NCBI GenBank assembly: GCA_023265625.1
Contig: JAHFST010000019.1
Coordinates: forward strand, 1 to 35,097
Origin: Deltaproteobacteria bacterium
GTDB lineage: Bacteria > UBA10199 > JACPAL01 > JAHFST01
Reading direction: 5' to 3'
DNA length: 35,097 bases
Numbering within the stretch: position 1 is the stretch's first letter; the number at the start of each line of letters is the position of its first letter. A program made the translations under genes and the position numbers. The notes beneath the pieces are model-generated. The model worked only from the letters and a program-made list of their open reading frames with translations. It had not been told where the DNA came from and ran no database searches. Below, one piece after another: positions 24,880 through 33,311 of the stretch.

Positions 24880-25842
24880 ATGGAAAATTTAATCGATAAT
24901 TTACGGACGATCATGAAAGGTGAAATGTCCGAAGAGGATATTATTTCCCTGCTTTCGGAAATTTCCACCCGCGGTGAGACTGAAGAAGAACTTTTTCAAG
25001 CAGCCCAGGTGATGCGCGAGTTTGCCGTGCCCTTCTCCGTGAATACAGACAATTTGGTCGACACCTGCGGCACCGGTGGCGACGAACGCGGCACCTTCAA
25101 TCTCTCCACCGCGGCGGCCTTTGTGGTGGCGGGGGCCGGGGTACGGGTGGCCAAGCATGGCAACCGGGCGGTGAGTTCCAAATCAGGCAGCGCCGATGTC
25201 TTGGAAAAATTGGGGGTGCGGATTGATGTGGAACCGGTGGTGATGCGACAGGCCCTTGCGGAGACCGGGATCGCGTTCTTATTTGCACCCCGATATCACC
25301 CCGCCATGAAACATGTGGCGGCGGCGCGGCGCAAGTTGGGGAAGAAGACGATTTTTAACCTGCTGGGTCCCCTGACCAATCCGGCCCGTCCGCTCCACCA
25401 GGTGGTGGGTGTCTATGAGGCCAAGCGGATGTCGCTACTGGCGGGGGTGTTTGGTCGATTGGGGGCCAAGCATGTCCTGTTGGTTCATGGGGATGATGGC
25501 TTGGATGAAGTCACTTTGACGGGAAAGACCCAGGTGGTTGAATGGCGCGATGGAAAGATTTCAGAATGGTCATTTGACCCACGCGACCAGCAACTTGATT
25601 ATTGTCCGGATTTGGCCCTGCAGGGCCGGGATGCGGAATACAATGCCCTGTTGCTCAAGGGTGTGTTGGAAGGTTTTGAGGGGCCGCTTCGCAATGCGAC
25701 GATTCTCAACGCCGCCTTTGCCTTGGTGGCCGCCGATCGGGCCGTCGATGTGGGCGAGGGGATGCGGTTGGCCGAGAAGTCGATTGATACGGGGGAGGCG
25801 TTTGGGAGGTTGAAACGGTTGATTGAGGTGACAAATCAGTAG
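24880..25842 (+). CDS. trpD: Anthranilate phosphoribosyltransferase
   Basis: The start chosen is ATG at 24880, giving 320 residues; an in-frame ATG at 24856 lies inside the repeat and is unlikely. The enzyme joins anthranilate to phosphoribosyl pyrophosphate. The PRPP loop is VDTCGTGGDERGTFNLST, followed by VAKHGNRAVSSKSGSADVLE and FNLLGPLTNP, all diagnostic. Compared with E. coli TrpD the N-terminal helical region is about 14 residues shorter, and the truncated end lies right beside the repeat. The stop TAG again belongs to a palindrome. It should act with trpE, trpG and trpC in one transcript. Confidence 0.94.
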   Translation: MENLIDNLRTIMKGEMSEEDIISLLSEISTRGETEEELFQAAQVMREFAVPFSVNTDNLVDTCGTGGDERGTFNLSTAAAFVVAGAGVRVAKHGNRAVSSKSGSADVLEKLGVRIDVEPVVMRQALAETGIAFLFAPRYHPAMKHVAAARRKLGKKTIFNLLGPLTNPARPLHQVVGVYEAKRMSLLAGVFGRLGAKHVLLVHGDDGLDEVTLTGKTQVVEWRDGKISEWSFDPRDQQLDYCPDLALQGRDAEYNALLLKGVLEGFEGPLRNATILNAAFALVAADRAVDVGEGMRLAEKSIDTGEAFGRLKRLIEVTNQ

Positions 25843-25866
25843 GGGTTCAAAATTTTGAACCCCTAC
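25839..25866. repeat. GTAGGGG-family palindrome between trpD and trpC
   Basis: This is a perfect 28-base palindrome: GTAGGGGTTCAAAA (25839-25852) followed by its exact complement. The TAG at 25840-25842 is the trpD stop codon. The trpC ATG lies 12 bases after its end. Internal bases differ from the other copies while both ends stay GTAGGGG/CCCCTAC. Confidence 0.93.
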
Positions 25867-25878
25867 TTGGACATTAAA

Positions 25879-26658
25879 ATGTATCTAGATAAAATTACAA
25901 AATACAAACAAGAAGAATTGGATCACATCCGCCGGCGCGTGTCGCAGAAGGACGTGGAGTTCAAGGCCCGGGACGCCGAACCGCCGCGCCCGTTTTTTCA
26001 GGCGGTCATCAATCCAAAAGTTCCCATTCGCGTGATTGCCGAGGTCAAAAAAGCCTCGCCTTCGGCCGGGGTGATCCGTCCCGATTTTGATCCGGTGCAA
26101 ATTGCCCATGAGTACGAAGAGCACGGGGCCGTGGCGCTTTCAGTATTGACGGATGAACATTTCTTTCAAGGCCACTTGGAGAACATGCAAAAAATTAAGA
26201 CCTATGTACGCCTACCTGTTTTGCGAAAAGATTTTACCCTCCATCAATACCACCTCTACGAGGCCCGCGGAGCGGGGGCCGATGCGGTCTTGTTAATCGC
26301 GCGTATTTTGGAGCCGAGCCAGATCAAGGATTACTTGGCGTTGGCGGCCGAGTTGGGAATGACCGCCTTGGTGGAGGTGCATGAGGCCAAGGAGTTGGAA
26401 AAGTTGCCAGAAGGCAGGGTCCCGCTCCTGGGGATCAATAATCGCAATCTGGATACCTTCAAGACGGATCTGACGACGACAGAACTGCTCGCCCGTTTAG
26501 CGCCTCCCGGGGTGCCTCTGGTGACGGAGAGCGGGATTCACACCCGGGCGGATATTGAAAAACTCTTGAAGGTTCCAGTCCAGGCGTTTTTGATTGGGGA
26601 GTCGTTGCTCAAGAAAAAGTTGCCGGGAGAGGCGTTAAAGATGCTGCTGGATAGGTAA
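25879..26658 (+). CDS. trpC: Indole-3-glycerol phosphate synthase
   Basis: I take ATG 25879 (259 residues); an in-frame TTG upstream lies in the palindrome. The enzyme closes the indole ring. The N-terminus MYLDKITKYKQEELDHIRRR, then IAEVKKASPSAGVIRPDFDP, LRKDFTLHQYHLYEARGAGADAVLL split across two strands, GINNRNLDTFKTDL and VTESGI are all TrpC landmarks with the catalytic Lys and Glu in place. It is a stand-alone TrpC, not a TrpC-TrpF fusion. The trpF, trpB and trpA genes do not follow; the next gene is on the other strand. Confidence 0.95.
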   Translation: MYLDKITKYKQEELDHIRRRVSQKDVEFKARDAEPPRPFFQAVINPKVPIRVIAEVKKASPSAGVIRPDFDPVQIAHEYEEHGAVALSVLTDEHFFQGHLENMQKIKTYVRLPVLRKDFTLHQYHLYEARGAGADAVLLIARILEPSQIKDYLALAAELGMTALVEVHEAKELEKLPEGRVPLLGINNRNLDTFKTDLTTTELLARLAPPGVPLVTESGIHTRADIEKLLKVPVQAFLIGESLLKKKLPGEALKMLLDR

Positions 26659-26661
26659 CGT

Positions 26662-27102
26662 TTAACTCGGAAGAGAAGAGTCAGGTAAACACCACCAGGC
26701 CCCGGCAGTCACGCTGGTGGTGGCTAGATTGACGTCTGTTTGTAGTTGTCCGGTAGCGGCAATGAGTTCGTCCAGTTTTATTTGCACACTACGTGCTACG
26801 GTCCCGGCTAGTACAGGCCTTAGTTTGGTGGCCTCATCAATGGCTTGATCCATCAGTTGTTGCACCGCATCTAAGGCTGATGTTGGCTCGCTCCATTTGC
26901 GAGCCAGAATTTGTTTTAAGGCACCATCCAAAACCATATAGCGATCCGATGCCGCGTCGGCTGTGGGCAGGGCATTCCTATTTGCGTCGCCGAGTGTTGT
27001 AGCAAGAGTCACACACGCGGCAGCCGTCTGGAATCTGAATTGGATCATCAGACCCTGGGCGCGATTCAGATAGTTCGGCACGTTTAAAGGGGGCATACAC
27101 AT
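26662..27102 (-). CDS. Small helical protein of unknown function, divergent from the giant gene
   Basis: The 146-residue product is mostly amphipathic helix (for example ALDAVQQLMDQAIDEATKL and VQIKLDELIAATGQLQTDVN), with no signal peptide or known motif. GAGG lies 7 bases before the ATG, a good ribosome site, which supports this start and that the gene is real. It ends 3 bases from trpC on the opposite strand. It shares a 150-base intergenic region, with matching inverted half-sites, with the 1859-residue gene. A role as partner or modulator of that protein is conceivable but rests only on position. Confidence 0.6.
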   Translation of the reverse strand: MCMPPLNVPNYLNRAQGLMIQFRFQTAAACVTLATTLGDANRNALPTADAASDRYMVLDGALKQILARKWSEPTSALDAVQQLMDQAIDEATKLRPVLAGTVARSVQIKLDELIAATGQLQTDVNLATTSVTAGAWWCLPDSSLPS

Positions 27103-27120
27103 AACGTTTCCTCTTTGGAG

Positions 27121-27217
27121 GTTATCGGCAGGGATTGGAAAAGGTTGTCAAAAACTTAAAATTAAAATTCCGTAATTATCGGGTATTAGGCAACATTACC
27201 GCGTTGTTGCCGATAAC
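27121..27217. promoter_or_regulatory. Divergent control region with separated inverted half-sites
   Basis: GTTATCGGCA (27121-27130) and its exact complement TGCCGATAAC (27208-27217) face each other, one beside each gene start. A third partial copy, TTATCGGG, lies at 27177-27184. Between them GGCAACA (27189-27195) and TGTTGCC (27205-27211) form a 7-base stem with a 9-base loop. On the minus strand a perfect -35 hexamer TTGACA (27151-27146) points toward the small gene. I interpret the half-sites as a shared operator for the small gene and the giant gene. Confidence 0.4.
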
Positions 27218-27252
27218 TGCCATGTAAAAACTGTCTTCAATGAGGAGAAGAA

Positions 27253-30200
27253 ATGCTGGTGGGATTTCGTGGCACTTTACCGATGACCCTGGAGGCCCTC
27301 GAGATCCATTCTTGGAGAGGTCTCCCGGCAGGGGACGGGGTGGAGGGGTTTCGGCTCTGTTCCATCGGAGGGGGTGGGGGAGGCGGAGGAGGGACGGGTA
27401 TTGATCGGTTCGGTCCGCTGCCCCGGAAGTTCCTATTTTTCTCCGGTAACCCTCCGATGGGGTGGGCAGAGGCCCACCCGGAGGTGCAAGAGGCGCATCG
27501 CAGGATCGTTGCTGGATTGGGGGAAAGTTACGCGGCCTTGGCTCTCCATCCGGGGATTGTCCATCGTATCGACGAATTTTTGGCCTTTGCGGCGCGCCGG
27601 CGGGGTCCTTTGGCAGCCGAAAAACTGTTGGAGACCTACTCTCGAATGCTGGGTACGGTGACCCTCTACCGGAGCCTTCAGTTGTACGCCGATGAGGCCG
27701 CGGTTATCACCTCGGAGGGGATGTCCTCCAACTATCTTCGGGAATTTGGCACGGCCGATGAGCTGACCGCTTTCTTCATGAGGGAAGGGGTCACGCAGCC
27801 GGTCCAAGACCACCTGGGGGAGAGGCTCCGGCACTCTCCGTTCCTCTCGGGTACCGAGCGGGCGGAGTACGCGGCGTTTATTTACTACGTGGGAAAGATA
27901 TTCCGAGGCGCCAAGCCCAACTACATTTACCGACTGACGGTGCCGGTTTTGCACACGATCCCGGTGCCGGGGGCGAATGAGACCCTGGTGTTCGGGGCCG
28001 TCGCGCCAGACCAACTGAGCCTGGAGCGGGTTGATACCACGGCCGTGGAACATGCCGCGGGTTTGATCACCGATGAGGAGTATCGGACACGGGTGAGATC
28101 CCTGGCCGCGGCCTATCAGGGAGTAGACCTCACCGAGGTGAGCCCTGTTGCCGATCCGCAAGGGGGTTCCGCTGCCGCCTCTGTCATGGGGGTGCTTGGC
28201 CAATTTCTCCCCGACATTGGTTCAGTGATCGAGGGGATTCTTCCTTCCGGCGCGTCGGTCTTGGTCGACATGATGAAAGATCTGGTAACGGCATCGGCCG
28301 CCGGTCGAAAGGACGAACCCGCTGTCCCGACCCGGACGGTACCCTCCCTGGCACTCAGACTGCGGCCAACGACCGTCCCGTCGGCGGAGCCCGTCGACAT
28401 ACAAAAGAACTCGGGCCCCTTTGCCGACCGAGTTGAGATTGCGGGGCGGTTCGTGGAATTTCTGTACCAGTTGGAGAAGTCGGGAGACCAGGAGCTCCTC
28501 GAGCATTGGGAGAAGTATCTCGACTATGCCGAACTGGCCGATCCCGAAAGCGCGGCCCGGGTTTACGGACGCCTGCTGGACCTGGCACGGGATGTGAAAC
28601 GGATGGTCCGGGGTTTCTCCGGAGAGGATTATGGTCTTAAAAAAGAGGACTATGTGGCGCAGAGGCGCTGGCGGCTCGCGGTTTCGCTGCATCAGTCGGG
28701 TTATCTGGACGAGTCGGATGAGATGTTCCGGTTGACGACCCCCAGGGGAAAACTCGATTTTGCCAAGGCGGTCAAGGCCGGGTTGCCGGATAGGGTGCGT
28801 GACACGATCGTGGCGTTGTCAGTGGGGGATGCGGCGCTGTTTCAACAAGCCAGGTCCTCCAACCACGAACCCGGTCACAATATGTGGTGTTCCGCGGCGG
28901 ATCCTCATCGGGATTTGCTCTCCGCCTTGATCGAGGTGGCAGAGGCGATGGCTCCGGCGGACACGCCCGCGGCATGGTTGTTGAAAACGATGCACGAGGG
29001 GATCGATCGGGTGCTGGTGTTTCAGGGCTGTTCCTTGCTGAAGGTTTTTGAGACATTGGAAAAATGCCTCGCTTCTCCCCCGCTGTTCCGCCCCGTGATC
29101 CGGAGGATCATCGGGGATGACGCCATTGACACCAGGACAAAAGTGAAACTTCTGGCCCACGCCTCATCCCATCTTCCTCCCGACCTGGCCGATGGGGAAA
29201 GGGAGGCCTTGGCAGAGGCCTATCTCGATGTTGTGGCACGCGAGGAAACCAGACTTCGCGACAGGGGGTTCCATGAGGACAATTTTTACCGTCCGGAAGG
29301 GGAAGAGGAGCTGGCTGCTCCCCCTGATTTTTCTCATTGTCACTTTTACTGGGAGCACACCACTCGGGCCGCCGCTCTCTTGCTCGGGTGCGCCGATCCA
29401 AGGCTCAAGGGACGCGGGCTGCGGATGCTGGATGGTCTGACGGAGGCGGCCCATCCCTTCGCCAATCAATTCAAGCACGCCGACCCCCGGATCGATATTT
29501 TTTGTGACGAGCATCGCACCTTTCGTCCCTCCCTTTGGAAGGGGATCGCCTTGGTCCGTGAGGTCGACGCGGCCCCTCCCGGGCAACGGGAGCGGATGTT
29601 GCGGCAGGCCAGTTCCTTGATCCCGAAGCCCGGGGATGGCAAGGAGGAGGATCTTGTGGCCCTCCACGGCCTGATCGATCTGGCCCGCCAGACGACACGC
29701 TATGGGTTCGGAGGGTCCTCCGGAAGGGTTCTTGAGACCATCAACATGGTTCCCCTCCATGTCCCCGATCATGGCGTTGTGAGATGGGATGACAATGTCC
29801 GATTGCGAGAGGAGTGGGACAAACTCACCAGGCACGCCCACTTTCAATCCGGGTTCCTCTCGGCTGTGCAAGGCAGCGCGGCGGCACTAGGGCACTGGCT
29901 TGATTCCCTGCAGAGCAGCGAGGATCAGGGGCGGCCTTTTTTCAGGCTGGAGGATTTGATCGCAGCGATCGAATTTTTTGAACAGGCCTCCGCTTTGTTG
30001 GGCGTCACAGAGAGCGCCGGGGTCGTGATGAGGCTTGGCCGGATTGCCGTCGAGCACCATGTCGCCTCCGTGGGGGGAAGGGGGGAAGATCGATTGATCC
30101 TGAGTGAGCACTGGGCCCCCTTGGTCAAGACCTTTCGGAACGAATCGCTCCCCTTGAGCGCGGCCCAGCGGGACGAGTTCTTTGCCTACCTGATCGAGCA

Positions 30201-32832
30201 GGCCACCCCCCGGAAGGGATTGACCCGGGCGGGGGTGGTGACCGATCCGGAAAAACTCTGGGATGGTTTCAAGCTGCTCGATTTTGTCCTTGGCAACCGA
30301 CAGACGCCCCGGGCGGAGCGGCTCCTGCTGGAGCGATTGGCGGATGTGGCACGCGGGGTTTATTGCAATCGCGCCGACCCTCGTTTTGTCGGAGTCATCA
30401 AGGGCTTGCACTGGGTCTTCAACCGTGTGGCGCCGAGCGGTCTCCTGGATGCCGCCCTCGTACCGGTTCTGAAAGGTCTGAAGTCGGAGGTTGAGTATGC
30501 GCAGGCCGTGGCACGCCTCGCCCTGTTTCGAGAAGGGGATATTTTGAAAATCGACCGTGCCGAGGTGGAGTCCGCCTGTGCCCTGGCCGTTTCACGGGAA
30601 GATTTAGTAATGCTCAGGCATGTTCAGAAGAAACTGCAAGTCCTCATCACCCAGGAGATGGACCAGGCGCCCGGGCGGTCGGATAGGACATGGGTCAAGT
30701 CGTGCCTCTCTGTGGAGGGAACCCTCCTGGAGAGAATTTATACGTATTGGAGGGAGGCCTTGCCGAGTCCCAACCGGGCCTTCTGCAACCTTTTGCTGGA
30801 GACCTGGCTGGCAACGTCCGGCAGGGAGGAGACCGATCGCAAGAAGATTTTGCTCTACCGGGCCTTGGCCGATGCGCAGGTCCCCCTGGAGGCCAAGCGA
30901 CAGATTTTTTCCCAACTCTCCGAGACGGAAGATGTCTCCCCTTATGCCAAAACAAAGTGGGAACAGGTGGTGCAGGAAGGAGGGGCAGGGCGTGAGATGC
31001 TTTTTTATGAGGTCTTTAGCCCGGTCCTGGGGAGGAGCTCTTACTCCCTTGATGCGGGAGAGATAGCGATTCAGTTAACCACTGACCTGATGCTGGCACT
31101 CGTCTTTGAGAGGATCCCCTTTGATTTCGACCGCGAGGGACTGATCAGCCGTTACGCCCATCACAAGAAGAAAGTGTTCAAGATCGATGCCCACGATCCG
31201 GAGCAGTGGCTTTTTCTGGTCGCCCTGTCGTCCCACCCGAGGGGTGAGTTGAACAACCTCTTCACCCTCTTGGCCAGCCGCTCTTTTGGGGTAAACTATT
31301 TCTCTCGGCGTCAGGACCGGGACGATCCGACCCACTATTTACACGTCTGGCCCCAGGTCCAGGAGCGGGCCAGGGCCCTGTTGCCGGGCCCCCTTCTCGA
31401 GGGATACTTCGAGGAACGTCTCAGGGTAGAGGACCCCTTGGCCCATTTGAACGACGGGCTGGTCTTTTCGTCACGCCCGGGGGTGGAAGAGGCGCTACTC
31501 CTGGAGATGCCACGATTTTTTAATGTTGTTGAAGCGGCCTTGGACCGTGCCTGGGGCTTCACTCACTCACTCCCCCCAGCCCTGACGCGCATTACCACAG
31601 CACGAGGGGGGAGGTTGACCGATTTTCTGGTCAGCCGGCTCTTCGCCAGGATGGAGTCCGGTCGGCAGCAGCGGCTCTTGTCAAAGATCGAGGCCCTGCC
31701 TGCGGATCGGGAAGGGGAGGTCCTCGGGATTTTTTTTAAGGATACCGGTTTGGAGAAGGCAGGACAGACCTTGAGCTATTGGCCAGAAGTCCCCGAACCG
31801 GTGCAAAAAGATCTGCGTCCCCTACAAGACCGGGTTCCTCCCACCCATTTTGCCGTAGTCGTCAACTTCCTGAAAAAGGAGTTTGGGATAGCTGAGGATC
31901 ATGAGTTGATCCAAAATCTCAGGGTCTATCAGGAACAGGATGAGGCGTTGTTGGGTTCCGGGACGATCGGGGAATGCTATCGGTCCCGCCTGACGATCGA
32001 GGGAAGGGTTGAGGAGGTGGTGATCAAGGTGATTGTCACCTCGAAAGAAGAAAAGTTACGCAAGAGCCTGGCCGACGCCCGCCTTGTGCATTATCTTTTG
32101 GGACTTTACGAAGATGAGCCGGAAGGTTCCCCCCATTTCATCCCGCATCGGGTCCAGGCCCGGCGTCTGATGGATTTTATGATCCGAATGGTGGAGCGGG
32201 AGCTGGACCTGACGGTGGAGCGGGACAACGCCGATCGCATCCGGCCGGCGGCGACCGATCCGATCATCGGGATGCCGCACTTCGTGCCGGGCTGGACCAG
32301 GCCGAAGGCGGCGGTGCAGACCTATGTGCGGGGTGTCCGGTTGGATGAGATTGAGGACAAGGGACTCCGCGAGGAGGCCGTCCGCCGTGTGCGCAATTTC
32401 CTCCTCTCCCAGATGGTGATCGGGCACTTTCATTCCGACCTCCAGCCGGGCAACATCCGTGTGGAACTGGAGGACGAAGGCCGGGCGATTCGCAGGGTTT
32501 GGGTGTTGGATTTTGGCCAAGTGGGATCGATGACCCACGCGGAACGGGCGACCCTCATGGGCCTGCTCCCACCTATCATGGAGAGGGACCCGTCCGGGAC
32601 GGTCCGGATCCTGGAGGCCATGCAGGAGGAGGCGGTTCCCGCATCCGAGCGGTTGATCACTCAGGCCCAAGCAATCCTGGCCCGCTGGGACGGGGACCCG
32701 GAACATCTTTTTCCCGTCGTCCTGGAGCTGTTTGACGCCTCTCACGAATCCAATCTCCTGTTCGCCTTTCCCTTTCTCCAAGCCCTCAAGGGCCTCACCA
32801 CGTTTGAAGCCCCGGTTCGATTGATGTTGTAA
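27253..32832 (+). CDS. Giant protein: ADP-ribosyltransferase-like N-terminal region and UbiB/ABC1-like kinase C-terminus
   Basis: The 1859-residue protein starts at an ATG preceded by AGGAG. Residues 39-47 are nine Gly in a row. Residues about 135-262 look like an ADP-ribosyltransferase fold: LYRS with R140, then SPFLSGTERAEYAAF (S199, T201; the S-T-S strand followed by a helix), then YIYRLTVPV and NETLVFGAVAPDQL with E243. Residues about 1560-1859 resemble UbiB/ABC1 atypical kinases: GSGTIGE (1568-1574), K1592 in VVIKVIV, ERELDLTVERDN (E1650, E1656), FHSDLQPGN (D1729, N1734) and LDFGQ (D1753). The usual HADxHPGN is altered and the KxGQ element is not seen. The 1300 residues between are helical and unknown. 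There is no signal peptide or membrane segment. The kinase call is firm, the transferase call tentative; the cellular role is unknown. Confidence 0.75.
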   Translation: MLVGFRGTLPMTLEALEIHSWRGLPAGDGVEGFRLCSIGGGGGGGGGTGIDRFGPLPRKFLFFSGNPPMGWAEAHPEVQEAHRRIVAGLGESYAALALHPGIVHRIDEFLAFAARRRGPLAAEKLLETYSRMLGTVTLYRSLQLYADEAAVITSEGMSSNYLREFGTADELTAFFMREGVTQPVQDHLGERLRHSPFLSGTERAEYAAFIYYVGKIFRGAKPNYIYRLTVPVLHTIPVPGANETLVFGAVAPDQLSLERVDTTAVEHAAGLITDEEYRTRVRSLAAAYQGVDLTEVSPVADPQGGSAAASVMGVLGQFLPDIGSVIEGILPSGASVLVDMMKDLVTASAAGRKDEPAVPTRTVPSLALRLRPTTVPSAEPVDIQKNSGPFADRVEIAGRFVEFLYQLEKSGDQELLEHWEKYLDYAELADPESAARVYGRLLDLARDVKRMVRGFSGEDYGLKKEDYVAQRRWRLAVSLHQSGYLDESDEMFRLTTPRGKLDFAKAVKAGLPDRVRDTIVALSVGDAALFQQARSSNHEPGHNMWCSAADPHRDLLSALIEVAEAMAPADTPAAWLLKTMHEGIDRVLVFQGCSLLKVFETLEKCLASPPLFRPVIRRIIGDDAIDTRTKVKLLAHASSHLPPDLADGEREALAEAYLDVVAREETRLRDRGFHEDNFYRPEGEEELAAPPDFSHCHFYWEHTTRAAALLLGCADPRLKGRGLRMLDGLTEAAHPFANQFKHADPRIDIFCDEHRTFRPSLWKGIALVREVDAAPPGQRERMLRQASSLIPKPGDGKEEDLVALHGLIDLARQTTRYGFGGSSGRVLETINMVPLHVPDHGVVRWDDNVRLREEWDKLTRHAHFQSGFLSAVQGSAAALGHWLDSLQSSEDQGRPFFRLEDLIAAIEFFEQASALLGVTESAGVVMRLGRIAVEHHVASVGGRGEDRLILSEHWAPLVKTFRNESLPLSAAQRDEFFAYLIEQATPRKGLTRAGVVTDPEKLWDGFKLLDFVLGNRQTPRAERLLLERLADVARGVYCNRADPRFVGVIKGLHWVFNRVAPSGLLDAALVPVLKGLKSEVEYAQAVARLALFREGDILKIDRAEVESACALAVSREDLVMLRHVQKKLQVLITQEMDQAPGRSDRTWVKSCLSVEGTLLERIYTYWREALPSPNRAFCNLLLETWLATSGREETDRKKILLYRALADAQVPLEAKRQIFSQLSETEDVSPYAKTKWEQVVQEGGAGREMLFYEVFSPVLGRSSYSLDAGEIAIQLTTDLMLALVFERIPFDFDREGLISRYAHHKKKVFKIDAHDPEQWLFLVALSSHPRGELNNLFTLLASRSFGVNYFSRRQDRDDPTHYLHVWPQVQERARALLPGPLLEGYFEERLRVEDPLAHLNDGLVFSSRPGVEEALLLEMPRFFNVVEAALDRAWGFTHSLPPALTRITTARGGRLTDFLVSRLFARMESGRQQRLLSKIEALPADREGEVLGIFFKDTGLEKAGQTLSYWPEVPEPVQKDLRPLQDRVPPTHFAVVVNFLKKEFGIAEDHELIQNLRVYQEQDEALLGSGTIGECYRSRLTIEGRVEEVVIKVIVTSKEEKLRKSLADARLVHYLLGLYEDEPEGSPHFIPHRVQARRLMDFMIRMVERELDLTVERDNADRIRPAATDPIIGMPHFVPGWTRPKAAVQTYVRGVRLDEIEDKGLREEAVRRVRNFLLSQMVIGHFHSDLQPGNIRVELEDEGRAIRRVWVLDFGQVGSMTHAERATLMGLLPPIMERDPSGTVRILEAMQEEAVPASERLITQAQAILARWDGDPEHLFPVVLELFDASHESNLLFAFPFLQALKGLTTFEAPVRLML

Positions 32833-32845
32833 TTTTATTGAACGA

Positions 32846-33295
32846 TTATTTGTTTTTTTTAAAGGGATTCCAGGCTGTGATATTCACATTGCCCTGAGGG
32901 GTGGTTGCTATCTCGAGACAGGTATGCGGTGAAGTGGCTGGCCCGGTTTTTTTATCGGCGTAAGGCTTTAGGACCAAAAGTAATGTCTCAAGTGTCCTTG
33001 CTGTAATTGATGTTGGGGTGGAGAATAGGGGGGCATATTTTTCAAAGGCCGATGTGGACCTGGTGATCGTGCCGCTCGGTATTTTCACGGCCGGACATTT
33101 TGAGTTTTTTCCGGGCTGATCCAGTGGAAACTGGTATCGGGTCAAATAATCCTTAACCTTGCGCTCCCTGGACTCGTCCGAGACGCCGGCATTTTCCGGG
33201 TTGGCGGGGTCGATCCTTCTCAGCAGAAGGTTTATTTCCATCGGGTCCAAAATGTATACCTGGGAATTACTCACTGCCGTCGGTTGATCACTCAT
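32846..33295 (-). CDS. Protein of unknown function
   Basis: The 149-residue product has no recognised domain, no signal peptide and few strong secondary-structure cues; it is rich in Pro, Thr and Lys and ends in a basic FKKNK tail. GGGAGAG lies 4-5 bases before the ATG, a strong ribosome site. It follows the Ca-binding/putative peptidase gene by 16 bases on the same strand, so they are probably one transcript. It is convergent with the giant gene, ending 13 bases from its stop. No function can be suggested from sequence. Confidence 0.62.
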   Translation of the reverse strand: MSDQPTAVSNSQVYILDPMEINLLLRRIDPANPENAGVSDESRERKVKDYLTRYQFPLDQPGKNSKCPAVKIPSGTITRSTSAFEKYAPLFSTPTSITARTLETLLLVLKPYADKKTGPATSPHTCLEIATTPQGNVNITAWNPFKKNK

Positions 33296-33311
33296 AATCT
33301 CTCCCTTGCTG

